Shown here piece after piece: positions 38,333 to 47,124 of a stretch of 64,000 bases of DNA (position 1 is its first letter; the number at the start of each line of letters is the position of its first letter). A program made the position numbers and the translations under genes. Source of the stretch: Aliiroseovarius sp. PrR006. GTDB taxonomy: Bacteria; Pseudomonadota; Alphaproteobacteria; Rhodobacterales; Rhodobacteraceae. The notes under the pieces were generated by a model. The model did no database searches, was not told where the DNA came from, and saw only the letters and a program-made list of their open reading frames with translations. Location: contig NZ_JAAGOY010000004.1 of assembly GCF_010500215.1 (NCBI RefSeq), positions 310,001 through 374,000 on the forward strand, read 5' to 3'.

Positions 38333-39952
38333 ATGACGAAAACATTGCCCGCGCGTGCACCCTTTTTGACTTTTGCGTTTGCAGCTGTCGGGGTCGCTGT
38401 TCTGAGTATTTCTTCACCGGCTCCTGCGACCGCGCAGAGCTCGGTTTCCGCTTTTGCCCAATCGGTCGCCGAGGCTGCGGCCCGCGAGGGCGAGGTTGCT
38501 GCATTCTATCGGGCCACTGCGTATCAGCCGATTTGGACGGGCACGTCTGCCGAAGATCTGGCCCGTCGGAAAGCACTTTTTGCTGCATTGTCCAGGGCCG
38601 CCGATCACGGGCTTCCGGCCGTTGATCTACATGATCTGAAATCCCGCATGGCGAATGTCACGTCGGTGCGTGAACTTGGCGCGCTTGAGGTTGAACTGTC
38701 CACGCTGCTGGTGGACTATGCGCAAGGGGTGAACACGGGCATTCTGACCCCGTCAAAGATTGACAGTGGCATTGCCCGTAAGGTCGAGCGCATAGATGGC
38801 GCGGATATTCTGACCACCTTTGCTGCGTCCTCGCCCGCCGGATACCTGAAATCTCTGCCGCCCAGCCACGTCGAATATGGCCGTCTGATGCGCGAAAAGC
38901 TTCGGTTGGAAGCAACCATCCAGCATGGCGGCTGGGGCAAGACCGTTTCGGCGAAAAAATTGAAGCCCGGTCAGTCTGGGGACGCCGTCATTGCGCTGCG
39001 TAACCGTCTGGTGCGTATGGGGTATCTGAGCCGCTCGGCCAGCCGCACCTATGATGCGTCAATCCAGAAAGCCGTGCAGCAGTTTCAGGCTGATCACGGC
39101 CTGAATGACGATGGAGTGGCTGGCGCTGGCACCATTGGAGAGATCAACGTTTCCCCCGAAAAACGTCTGGCCTCGGTGCTTGTGGCGATGGAGCGTGAGC
39201 GCTGGACTAATTTCGACCGTGGCGAACGTCACGTTTGGGTCAACCTGACCGATTTCACAGCCAAAATCGTCGATCATGGCGCTGTGACATTTCAGACCCG
39301 GTCGGTTATCGGCAAGAATGTCTCGGATCAGCGCAGCCCCGAGTTTTCGGACGTGATGGAGCACATGGTGATCAACCCCACTTGGAACGTGCCGCGATCC
39401 ATCGCGACAAAAGAGTATCTGCCGATGCTGAAGAAGAACCCCAATGCGGTCAGCCATCTGAAGCTGATTGACAGCCGGGGGCGCGTGGTCAGCCGCGAGG
39501 GGATGGATTTCAACGAGTTCACCGCGCGTAGCTTCCCGTTTGCGATCAAGCAGGCGCCGTCGTCACGCAATGCGCTGGGGCTTGTGAAGTTCATGTTCCC
39601 GAACAAACACAACATCTATTTGCACGACACACCATCCAAAAGCCTGTTTGCCCGTGAAGTGCGCGCCTTCAGCCATGGCTGCATTCGTCTGAGCGATCCG
39701 TTTGATTTCGCTTACGCGCTGCTGGCTAAACAAAGCCGCAATCCCAAAGCGACCTTCCACAAGGCGCTGGATACCCGCCGCGAGACCCAGGTCGATCTCG
39801 AGCAACACGTGCCGGTGCATATCGTCTATCGTACCGCGGTCGCGCCTGCGAAGGGTCGGGTGAACTATCGTCGCGACATTTATGGCCGTGACGCGAAAGT
39901 TTGGGCCGCTTTGCAGAATGCTGGGGTAGCACTTCACGCCGTGGATGGTTAA
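38333..39952 (+). CDS. L,D-transpeptidase (YcbB/LdtD-like)
   Basis: The 539-residue protein has a signal peptide ending near ATAQS, a peptidoglycan-binding domain (KPGQSGDAVIALRNRLVRMGYL...VQQFQADHGLNDDGVAG, about residues 205-270) and a YkuD catalytic domain. The catalytic motif is HGCIRLSDP with the cysteine about residue 448, preceded by YLHDTPSK. It makes 3-3 crosslinks in the periplasm. The N-terminal half matches the LdtD-type scaffold. It is divergent from the DUF882 peptidase gene. Confidence 0.92.
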   Translation: MTKTLPARAPFLTFAFAAVGVAVLSISSPAPATAQSSVSAFAQSVAEAAAREGEVAAFYRATAYQPIWTGTSAEDLARRKALFAALSRAADHGLPAVDLHDLKSRMANVTSVRELGALEVELSTLLVDYAQGVNTGILTPSKIDSGIARKVERIDGADILTTFAASSPAGYLKSLPPSHVEYGRLMREKLRLEATIQHGGWGKTVSAKKLKPGQSGDAVIALRNRLVRMGYLSRSASRTYDASIQKAVQQFQADHGLNDDGVAGAGTIGEINVSPEKRLASVLVAMERERWTNFDRGERHVWVNLTDFTAKIVDHGAVTFQTRSVIGKNVSDQRSPEFSDVMEHMVINPTWNVPRSIATKEYLPMLKKNPNAVSHLKLIDSRGRVVSREGMDFNEFTARSFPFAIKQAPSSRNALGLVKFMFPNKHNIYLHDTPSKSLFAREVRAFSHGCIRLSDPFDFAYALLAKQSRNPKATFHKALDTRRETQVDLEQHVPVHIVYRTAVAPAKGRVNYRRDIYGRDAKVWAALQNAGVALHAVDG

Positions 39953-40007
39953 ATCCTTTAGTGCGGTGTTCGGGCGCAGAAGCCCGGCACCCTTAAAGGA
40001 GCGTTGA

Positions 40008-41114
40008 ATGACTTTCACCCTGTCCGAGATTGCCGCCGCATTGGGGGCTGAATTCCACGGCGATGGCAGCATTGTCCTGTCAGGCGCAGCCGAGCCTCAG
40101 GATGCCCGCGCGGATCAACTGGCGCTGGCAATGGACCCGAAATATGCCGATGGCATTGCCGACGGACAGGCCCGCGCAGCTTTGCTGTGGGACGGGGCTG
40201 ACTGGCGGGCACTTGGACTGGACGGCGCAATTTGCATGTCGCGCGGCAAAACGGCGATGCCCGTTCTGACCCGCGCATTGGATCCGGGGCTGGGCATTGC
40301 ACCGGGCATCCACCCGTCTGCAGTTGTCGATGACAGCGCCGAGATCGGAGAAGGCGCCCATATTGGACCACTGGTTGTGATCGGGGCGGATGTGAAAATC
40401 GGTGCGAATGCGCAGATCGGGGCGCATGCCTCGATTGGCTATGGCACGGTGATTGGCGACGACTTGACCCTGCACCCGGGCGCGCGCATCGCGCATCTCT
40501 GCAGCATTGGAAACCGCTATACCGGGCAATCCAATTCGGTCGTGGGCGGCGACGGATTTTCGTTCGTGACACTGGACAAGGAAAGCGCGGTTGAAAGTCT
40601 GCGCGGCGGTATGGCCGAAGGTGAAACGGCCGGATCCGTGGAAGGCAGCGCGCACTGGGCACGGGTCCATTCTCTGGGCGGTGTCGAGATCGGCGACGAC
40701 GTGGAACTGGGGGCGAGCTCGACCATCGACCGCGGTACGATCCGGGCCACGCGCATTGGACGCGGCACCAAGATCGACTGTCAGGTTCAGGTCGGCCACA
40801 ACGCCGAAGTGGGCGAAGACGTGATGATGTGCGGCAATGTTGGCGTGTCGGGATCGGCCAAGATCGGCAACCGCGTCGTGCTGGGCGGCAAGGTCGGCGT
40901 CAGCGACAATATCTTCATCGGGGATGATGTGATCGCGGGCGGCGGCACCAACATCTATACCAACGTGCCTGCAGGCCGTGCCGTACTGGGAAGCCCAGCC
41001 GTGAAGATCGAGACCGAGATGGCCATCCGGCGCGAATTACGCCGTTTGCCGCGTCTGGCCGAGACGCTGCGCGAACTTCAAAAAACAGTTACAAAACTGG
41101 TGGACAAGGGCTAG
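40008..41114 (+). CDS. lpxD: UDP-3-O-acylglucosamine N-acyltransferase
   Basis: The 368-residue protein has an N-terminal uridine-binding domain (about residues 1-100) and a long left-handed beta-helix made of hexapeptide repeats (about 105-320), where the catalytic histidine lies in QVGHNAEVGEDVMMCGNVGVSG. LpxD adds the second acyl chain in lipid A synthesis using acyl-ACP. It is followed after 27 bp by an acyl carrier protein and a ketoacyl synthase. Confidence 0.96.
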   Translation: MTFTLSEIAAALGAEFHGDGSIVLSGAAEPQDARADQLALAMDPKYADGIADGQARAALLWDGADWRALGLDGAICMSRGKTAMPVLTRALDPGLGIAPGIHPSAVVDDSAEIGEGAHIGPLVVIGADVKIGANAQIGAHASIGYGTVIGDDLTLHPGARIAHLCSIGNRYTGQSNSVVGGDGFSFVTLDKESAVESLRGGMAEGETAGSVEGSAHWARVHSLGGVEIGDDVELGASSTIDRGTIRATRIGRGTKIDCQVQVGHNAEVGEDVMMCGNVGVSGSAKIGNRVVLGGKVGVSDNIFIGDDVIAGGGTNIYTNVPAGRAVLGSPAVKIETEMAIRRELRRLPRLAETLRELQKTVTKLVDKG

Positions 41115-41141
41115 AAATTCGCCAACGCGAAAGGGAACCAC

Positions 41142-41408
41142 ATGTCTGAAACCATTCAGGACCGCGTCATTGCCATCATCGCCGAACAGGCCGTTCTCGA
41201 GCCGGGCGATGTCAGCCTAGATCAAACCTTGGAAGACCTTGGCATCGACAGCCTGGGCCTTGTTGAAAGCATCTTCGCGATTGAGGAAGCCTTCGACATC
41301 TCGGTGCCGTTTAACGCCAACGACCCATCGGCAAGCGAGTTCGACATATCGTCTGTGGCCGCCATCATTCGCGCGGTCGAAGGACTGGTTGCGGATCAAG
41401 CCGCCTAG
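41142..41408 (+). CDS. Acyl carrier protein (specialised)
   Basis: The 88-residue protein carries the phosphopantetheine site in LEDLGIDSLGLVESIFAIEEAF, with the modified serine near residue 38. It is less acidic than the main AcpP and sits between lpxD and a ketoacyl synthase gene, so it is probably dedicated to lipid A acyl chains or a similar envelope lipid. The next gene starts 5 bp after its stop. Confidence 0.88.
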   Translation: MSETIQDRVIAIIAEQAVLEPGDVSLDQTLEDLGIDSLGLVESIFAIEEAFDISVPFNANDPSASEFDISSVAAIIRAVEGLVADQAA

Positions 41409-41413
41409 TTATT

Positions 41414-42622
41414 ATGAAACGAATTGTCATCACCGGCCAAGGCACAATCAACGCGCTTGGCCGTAACGTGCCTGAGACGCTTGAAGCCATGCGCGAAGGG
41501 CGCTGCGGGATCTCGGATCTCGAGTTTCAGGACGTTGAACGCCTGTCGATCCGCATCGGGGCGCAGGTCAAAGGCTATGAGCCGGAAGAAACCTTCAATC
41601 GTCAGCAAATCGCGCTTTATGACCGCTTCACCCAGTTCACTCTGATCGCCGCACGCGAGGCGATTGGCCAGTCCGGCCTGACTTTTTCGGGCGAATTGGC
41701 GGCGCGGTCCGGTGTGGTGCTGGGTACGTCCGGCGGTGGGATGAACACGCTGGATGAGAATTACCGCTCGGTCTACGAGGACGGCAAGAACCGGGTGCAC
41801 CCGTTTGTCGTGCCCAAGCTGATGAACAACGCGGCCGCCAGCCATGTATCGATGGAGTGGAACCTGAAGGGGCCAAGTTTTACCGTGGCAACGGCCTGTG
41901 CAAGTTCCAACCACGCGATGGGGCAGGCGATGCAGATGATCCGGACGGGCATGGCGGATGTCATGGTCACCGGTGGGTCCGAGGCGATGCTGTGCTTTGG
42001 TGGGATCAAGGCTTGGGAAGGCCTGCGGGTCATGTCGAAAGACGCCTGTCGTCCGTTCTCGGCCAATCGCAACGGGATGGTGCAGGGCGAAGGCTCGGCC
42101 GTGTTCGTGTTCGAAGAGTACGAACACGCGAAGGCTCGTGGGGCCGAGATCCTGGCCGAGGTGGTCGGCTTTGCCATGACCTCGGACGCAGCGGATATTG
42201 TGATGCCATCGAAACAGGGCGCGTCTCGGGCGATTACCGGTGCGATGCGGGATGCACGCCTGAACCCGGAAGACGTGTGCTATATCAACGCCCACGGCAC
42301 CGGTACAGCAGCCAATGACAAGACAGAGTGTGCGGCGGTGGCGGATGCGTTTGGGCATCACGCGGATGAGCTGATGATTTCGTCTACCAAATCCATGCAT
42401 GGGCATCTGATCGGCGGCACCGGCGCGGTCGAGCTTCTGGCCTGCATCATGGCACTGCGTGACGGCGTAATTGCGCCCACGATTGGCTATGAAGAACCCG
42501 ATCCGGAATGCGCGCTGGACGTGGTGCCGAATGTGGCGCGCGATGTGAAGGTTGGTGCGGTTCTCTCGAACGCATTTGCTTTTGGCGGGCTGAATGCGGT
42601 GCTGGCCCTGCGGGCGCACTGA
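41414..42622 (+). CDS. Beta-ketoacyl-ACP synthase (KAS II-like)
   Basis: The 402-residue protein has the FabF-type catalytic triad: Cys in ATACASSNHAMGQAMQM (about residue 161), His in YINAHGTGTAANDKTE (about 295) and His in MHGHLIGGTGAVELLAC (about 334). It extends acyl chains on ACP. There is no fabG, fabZ or fabD nearby, so this is an extra synthase linked to the ACP and lpxD, as in the acpXL clusters of Rhizobiales though much shorter. Confidence 0.93.
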   Translation: MKRIVITGQGTINALGRNVPETLEAMREGRCGISDLEFQDVERLSIRIGAQVKGYEPEETFNRQQIALYDRFTQFTLIAAREAIGQSGLTFSGELAARSGVVLGTSGGGMNTLDENYRSVYEDGKNRVHPFVVPKLMNNAAASHVSMEWNLKGPSFTVATACASSNHAMGQAMQMIRTGMADVMVTGGSEAMLCFGGIKAWEGLRVMSKDACRPFSANRNGMVQGEGSAVFVFEEYEHAKARGAEILAEVVGFAMTSDAADIVMPSKQGASRAITGAMRDARLNPEDVCYINAHGTGTAANDKTECAAVADAFGHHADELMISSTKSMHGHLIGGTGAVELLACIMALRDGVIAPTIGYEEPDPECALDVVPNVARDVKVGAVLSNAFAFGGLNAVLALRAH

Positions 42623-42648
42623 GCGCGCAAAAAAGTGACATCCAAACA

Positions 42649-42682
42649 AAAACGCCGCCCAGCTAGGCTAGGGCGGCGTTTT
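42649..42682. terminator. Bidirectional terminator
   Basis: AAAACGCCGCCC and GGGCGGCGTTTT pair perfectly with a 10-base loop; both strands end in a T run. It lies between the convergent ketoacyl synthase and IalB-like genes. Confidence 0.9.
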
Positions 42683-42701
42683 GCGTTCATTTTTTAGGTG
42701 C

Positions 42702-43337
42702 TTACTGTGCTGCCGGTGCAGGGCGTGGAGCCGGTACCGACAGTTCGTCAAAAGAGGCTGTAAAGCCTGCCAGAGACATCGTCAGGTTGACGCGCTGATC
42801 AGGCGCGGCAGCTGGAACGATTGATATCATTGCGTTCGCACCTGCTTTGAAGCCCGCGATTTCGTCGTTGGTGAAGCCGATATTCGCGACACAGCCCAGC
42901 TGGGTGCAGAAGCGGAACGGATAGCGGCGGCCTTGTGTGCCATCAACCGAGATCGTCAGCTGTTGGGTCAGCAGCGTTTCCAGCGGGACAACCACGGTTG
43001 CGCCGGCCACGGCCTGAGTGCCCTCGGGCAGTTTGCCCAGCGAAATCTCGGCAACGGCGTTTCCGGTGTTGTCCTTCAGAAGCTGATACATCTGGCAGGG
43101 ATCGTCCCCTTGGCCTTCTGGAAGGGCAATGCACTTGCGTTCCCAGTCCCCGGTGACCTTCTCGATATAGGTCTGCCCGGGCTGGCGGGTGCTGTTCACG
43201 GGTTCGCCCAGATCCACGGCGGGTTGGGTCGCCGGAGCCTCATCCGTGGTGGCGTCCGAATTCTCCTGTGCCGTGGCCGCAGTGCCAATTGACAGGGCTG
43301 CCACCAGTGAAAGGGATTTGATCAGCTCGATATTCAT
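42702..43337 (-). CDS. IalB-family secreted protein
   Basis: From ATG 43337 (AAGGA upstream) the 211-residue protein has a signal peptide (MNIELIKSLSLVAALSIGTAATAQ) and the invasion-associated locus B domain: TGDWERKCIALPEGQGDDPCQMYQLL and YPFRFCTQLGCVANIGFTNDE with two cysteine pairs. IalB proteins are periplasmic or outer-membrane associated in alphaproteobacteria; their role outside Bartonella is unknown. Proline/alanine-rich ends flank the domain. Confidence 0.87.
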   Translation of the reverse strand: MNIELIKSLSLVAALSIGTAATAQENSDATTDEAPATQPAVDLGEPVNSTRQPGQTYIEKVTGDWERKCIALPEGQGDDPCQMYQLLKDNTGNAVAEISLGKLPEGTQAVAGATVVVPLETLLTQQLTISVDGTQGRRYPFRFCTQLGCVANIGFTNDEIAGFKAGANAMISIVPAAAPDQRVNLTMSLAGFTASFDELSVPAPRPAPAAQ

Positions 43338-43520
43338 GATCGTTCCTTGTTTCGAAATCAATTTTGTTGGGGATGGGATAGCATGGCGCCACAGGGGTGT
43401 CAGGTGGAAATGCGTTGGATTGGTGGGAAAACAGGGCGAAACGCATGGGGTGGCGACAGACCGCCGATCGGAGTGGAGATCACCTAAATAGACAGGCAGA
43501 AAAGCGCCAAATCTGCGCCC

Positions 43521-43589
43521 AAAAAGAAAGGGACCCGCTGTCGCGGATCCCTTTCGAATTTCTCTCCCTGCCGGACTGACCGGCTTATG
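43521..43589 (-). ncRNA. Candidate small RNA 2
   Basis: On the minus strand a promoter TTGACC-N17-TAGCGT (43596-43624) precedes about 69 nt that hold a hairpin (GCCGG/CCGGC) and a terminator stem (AAAGGGATCCGC with its partner, one mismatch, 43527-43554) followed by a TTTCTTTTT run. No open frame fits. It lies upstream of the IalB-like gene and downstream of candidate RNA 1. Prediction only. Confidence 0.5.
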
Positions 43590-43715
43590 GGGGCGACGCT
43601 ATGTCACTTGCATTGGTCGGTCAAGCTAGAAAGTGAGGTGTGTTTGACATAATCGGAACTTTTTACGTCACCGCTCAATTCTGCACGTCTTTTCGTGCAA
43701 GGTATTGAACATGAT

Positions 43716-43783
43716 AAAAAAACCGCGCCCGAAGGCGCGGCAGTCTGACAGGGAGGAAGTCTTCCCAGACCCAATTGGTCAAC
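43716..43783 (-). ncRNA. Candidate small RNA 1
   Basis: On the minus strand a possible promoter TTAACC-N16-TATTCA (43789-43816) precedes about 68 nt with a hairpin region (GTCTG/CAGAC) that exposes TTCCTCCC, and a strong terminator CCGCGCC-TTCG-GGCGCGG with a run of seven T residues. The CUCC-type motif recalls anti-Shine-Dalgarno small RNAs of alphaproteobacteria (the cuckoo RNAs of Rhodobacter). The terminator has no protein-coding gene upstream on this strand, which argues for an RNA gene. Confidence 0.55.
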
Positions 43784-43865
43784 GGGAATGAATACAGTAT
43801 GGCCTGTTTTGGTTAATTTAGTATTGTCTCAGGCAAGACTATTTTGAAGCCTAGGAGGCAGGCAC

Positions 43866-45410
43866 GTGGACGGTACGATTTTCATTGGTGGCGGTGGAGA
43901 AAACTACGGCGAGAAACAGGGGCTTTTGCTGAAATACGCGAACCGTCACGGGCTGGTCGCGGGCGCCACGGGCACCGGGAAAACCGTCACATTGCAGATC
44001 ATGGCCGAAAGCTTTGCTGCCCAAGGCGTGCCAGTGTTTTTGTCAGATGTAAAAGGCGATTTGTCAGGTTTGGCCAAGGCAGGCAGCGAGGGGTTCAAAC
44101 TGCACGACGCCTTTACCTCACGCGCTGAAAAGATTGGGTTCGACGACTACTCCTATGGCGCTTTCCCGGTCACGTTCTGGGATCTCTACGGCGATCAGGG
44201 GCACCCAATCCGCACCACGGTGTCCGAGATGGGCCCGCTTTTGCTGTCGCGCCTGTTGGAACTGACCGACGCACAGGAAGGGGTCTTGAACATTGCTTTT
44301 CGCGTAGCGGACGAACAGGGGCTTGGGCTTCTCGACCTGAAAGACCTTCAGGCGCTTCTGGTCTGGGTGGGCGAGAATGCCAAGGATCTGTCGCTGCGCT
44401 ATGGCAATGTCTCGACGGCCTCGATCGGGGCCATCCAGCGCGCGCTTCTGGTGTTGGAAAACCAAGGTGGCCACAAGCTTTTCGGCGAACCCGCGTTAGA
44501 GCTGTCAGACATCATGCGGACCGACACGGATGGGCGCGGGCGGATCTCGATCCTTGCGTCCGACAAGCTGATGGGCGCGCCGCGGCTTTATGCGACCTTC
44601 CTGCTTTGGCTGCTGTCGGAACTGTTCGAGGAACTGCCCGAGGTCGGTGATCCCGACAAACCCAAGCTGGTTTTCTTCTTTGACGAGGCGCATCTGCTGT
44701 TCGACGACGCCCCCAAAGCGCTGGTGGACAAGGTCGAACAGGTCGCGCGTCTGATCCGATCCAAAGGCGTGGGCGTCTATTTCGTCACCCAGAACCCTGA
44801 CGATGTGCCCGAGGACATTCTGGGCCAGCTGGGCAACCGCGTGCAACACGCTCTGCGCGCCTTTACTGCCAAAGATCGCCGCGCGTTGAAGCAGGCCGCC
44901 GAAACCTATCGCGACAACCCGCGCTTTTCGACCGAAGACGCGATCCGCGAGGTCGGGGTGGGCGAGGCGGTGACCTCGTTCCTGGAATCCAAAGGCGCTC
45001 CGGGTGTGGTGGAACGCACGCTGATCCGTCCGCCGTCGTCGCAACTTGGACCGATTGAAAAATCCGAGCGCAAAGCGTTGATCGACGCCTCGCCGATTGC
45101 TGGAAAGTACGAGACTCTTAAGGACCGCGAAAGCGCCTATGAAATCCTGACCAAGCGGGCCGCAGACGCTGCCAAGGAAGCTGAAGAAGCGGAGCGTCTT
45201 GAAGAGGAAGCCGTAAGCGCGGCGGAGCGGGAATATCGGGCCGGACGGCGCTATTCAGGCAGCAAGGTCGGGCGATCGACCTCGCGCCGCAAGTCGTCCT
45301 CGGGCGGGTTTGGAAAAGCCGTGACGGATGTGGTGATCAAGGAGCTGAAAGGCACCACAGGCAAACGCATCGTGCGTGGCATTCTGGGGTCTTTGTTCAA
45401 AGGGCGCTGA
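43866..45410 (+). CDS. HerA-like ATPase (DUF853)
   Basis: The 514-residue protein starts at GTG 43866 (GGAGG seven bases upstream). It has Walker [13 protein letters not shown] (about residues 33-44), Walker [16 protein letters not shown] (about 258-272) and the arginine-finger region near [37 protein letters not shown]853 proteins are hexameric, DNA-translocating HerA/FtsK relatives. Partner nuclease NurA is not adjacent. The C-terminal part is a charged coiled-coil ([19 protein letters not shown]) with a basic tail. Its role is unknown. Confidence 0.88.
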   Translation: MDGTIFIGGGGENYGEKQGLLLKYANRHGLVAGATGTGKTVTLQIMAESFAAQGVPVFLSDVKGDLSGLAKAGSEGFKLHDAFTSRAEKIGFDDYSYGAFPVTFWDLYGDQGHPIRTTVSEMGPLLLSRLLELTDAQEGVLNIAFRVADEQGLGLLDLKDLQALLVWVGENAKDLSLRYGNVSTASIGAIQRALLVLENQGGHKLFGEPALELSDIMRTDTDGRGRISILASDKLMGAPRLYATFLLWLLSELFEELPEVGDPDKPKLVFFFDEAHLLFDDAPKALVDKVEQVARLIRSKGVGVYFVTQNPDDVPEDILGQLGNRVQHALRAFTAKDRRALKQAAETYRDNPRFSTEDAIREVGVGEAVTSFLESKGAPGVVERTLIRPPSSQLGPIEKSERKALIDASPIAGKYETLKDRESAYEILTKRAADAAKEAEEAERLEEEAVSAAEREYRAGRRYSGSKVGRSTSRRKSSSGGFGKAVTDVVIKELKGTTGKRIVRGILGSLFKGR

Positions 45411-45485
45411 TTAGCCCTTATGTGTTCAATCAAAGAAGTCTGTGTGCGATCGGGACGCCTGAGAGCGCCCAGATCGCTGATTCTG

Positions 45486-45611
45486 TCACGGTCTTGGAAG
45501 CCACGCGATGGCCGGTGACCAAGATTTCATTGTTACTAAGTTGCTGTCATTGCTCATTTGGCAGGCGGATAACGTAACAGCTATACCAATTAAAAGTAGA
45601 AAAGGTCTCAT
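45486..45611 (-). CDS. Putative small lipoprotein, possibly frameshifted
   Basis: From ATG 45611 (GAGGGAG seven bases upstream) the 41-residue frame opens with a lipoprotein signal, MRPFLLLIGIAVTLSAC, with lipobox LSAC. Downstream, a second frame (one base shifted) continues with a protein-like tail, NNEILVTGHRVASKTVTESAIWALSGVPIAHRLL, ending at 45430. The intact form may have been about 55-60 residues; here the annotated frame stops early. It could be a short real gene or a decayed one. Confidence 0.45.
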   Translation of the reverse strand: MRPFLLLIGIAVTLSACQMSNDSNLVTMKSWSPAIAWLPRP

Positions 45612-45709
45612 AACAATACTCCCTCTAAATTGAGAAACAATGATTCAGAATAGCACAAACTGTTGAGGGACTCAAAAATGGGCGCGGTCTTGGTCAGGAG
45701 AGGAGGCTG

Positions 45710-46990
45710 TTATAGCGGTCGGATCTTCAGCTGCTCGATCCGGTTTCCGTCGCGTTTCACAACTTCGAACCGGAAGCCGTGGAAGCTGAACACCTGACCC
45801 TCGTTGGGGATCATTTGCGCTTCGTGGATCACAAGCCCAGCAATGGTGTTTGCCTCTTCATCCGGCAAATGCCAATCTTTCGCACGGTTCAGGTCGCGGA
45901 TGGTGACGCTGCCTTCCACCATAAAACTGCCGTCGCTTTGAGGCTTAATCTCGTGTTCGGTCTGGATGTCGAACTCGTCGGTGATTTCACCCACGATCTC
46001 TTCCAGAATGTCTTCCAGCGTGATCAGACCTTCAAGCGATCCATATTCGTCCACCACCAGCGCAAAATGCGTGTGGCGCTTCAGAAACTCGCGCATCTGA
46101 TCGTCCAGCGTGGTGGTTTCGGGGATGAAATAGGGTTCCATCGCCACCTGAAGCACGTCGAATTCCTCGATCAGTTTACCTTCGCGCTGGAAGGCATACA
46201 TCGCGCGCGACAGGTCTTTGGCGTGAATAACGCCAATGATGTTTTCCGGTTCATCGCGATAGATCGGCAAGCGCGTATGGCGCGATTCCAGAATTTGCTC
46301 CAGAACCTCGACGGCGGGGGCGTCGGCGTCAATCATCTCGATCTGGCTGCGGTGAAGCATGATCTCTTCGACCGCGCGGTCGCCAAGATCCAATGCGCCC
46401 AGCAGGCGGTCGCGGTCTTCTTTCTCGACCGCGCCTTCTGAATGGCCCAGCGCGATGGCGCCCATGATTTCCTCGCGTACGGCAAGGATCTGGCTATCCG
46501 GGTCGGTTTCCACGCCGAACAGGCGCAACACGCCACGGGTGATCATGCGGACGGCGGATACGATCGGGGCAAAGACAAGGATGATCAGGGCAATCGGTCC
46601 CGACGCGCGCGAGGCTGCCATCTCAGGCCGCGTGATCGCATAGGTCTTGGGCAGCACCTCGGCAAAGATCAGGACCAGCAGGGTCATGACAAGGGTCGCC
46701 AGTGCCACGCCGCTGTCGCCGAAAAGGCGCGTAAATAAAGCGGTCGCCAGCGATGTCGCCAGAATGTTCACAAGGTTGTTGCCCAGAAGGACCGAGCCGA
46801 TCAGGCGTTCGTTGTCCTCGGTGATGTTCAGCGCACGGCTTGCACCTCGGTCACCTTTGTCAGCGCGCGAGCGCAGCTTGCCGCGCGACGCTGCTGTCAG
46901 GGCCGTTTCAGAGCCGGAGAAGAAGGCAGACAGCACCAAAAGCCCGGCAATCGCCGCGCAAGAGATCCAAAAACCGCTGTCCAAGTCCAT
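45710..46990 (-). CDS. CNNM/CorC-type transporter (DUF21-CBS)
   Basis: The protein (about 426 residues from ATG 46990 with GGAG upstream) has an N-terminal DUF21 membrane domain (FFSGSETALTAASRG motif, about residues 18-45; four helices to about 190), a pair of CBS domains (about 200-330; TRLPIYRDEPENIIGVIHAKDL and FALVVDEYGSLEGLITLEDILEEIVGEI) and a CorC-HlyC C-terminal domain. Members export magnesium or sodium-coupled divalent cations. An alternative start three bases earlier exists. Confidence 0.9.
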   Translation of the reverse strand: MDLDSGFWISCAAIAGLLVLSAFFSGSETALTAASRGKLRSRADKGDRGASRALNITEDNERLIGSVLLGNNLVNILATSLATALFTRLFGDSGVALATLVMTLLVLIFAEVLPKTYAITRPEMAASRASGPIALIILVFAPIVSAVRMITRGVLRLFGVETDPDSQILAVREEIMGAIALGHSEGAVEKEDRDRLLGALDLGDRAVEEIMLHRSQIEMIDADAPAVEVLEQILESRHTRLPIYRDEPENIIGVIHAKDLSRAMYAFQREGKLIEEFDVLQVAMEPYFIPETTTLDDQMREFLKRHTHFALVVDEYGSLEGLITLEDILEEIVGEITDEFDIQTEHEIKPQSDGSFMVEGSVTIRDLNRAKDWHLPDEEANTIAGLVIHEAQMIPNEGQVFSFHGFRFEVVKRDGNRIEQLKIRPL

Positions 46991-47124
46991 CATATTCTCC
47001 ATTGTTCTGCCCAATCTTATGGGCACTTGCGGCGGGGCTTTCAAGAGACCCGGTAAGCGCACGCTGCAAAAGGAAAAGGCGAAAGCTTGCGCCTCCGCCT
47101 TTCCCGGTGCCGTGAGTGAGCGAT

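Noticed and set aside
41405-42649. 414-codon minus-strand frame over the ketoacyl synthase
   Set aside because: Antisense of a gene with a complete catalytic triad; low-complexity His/Arg-rich product.
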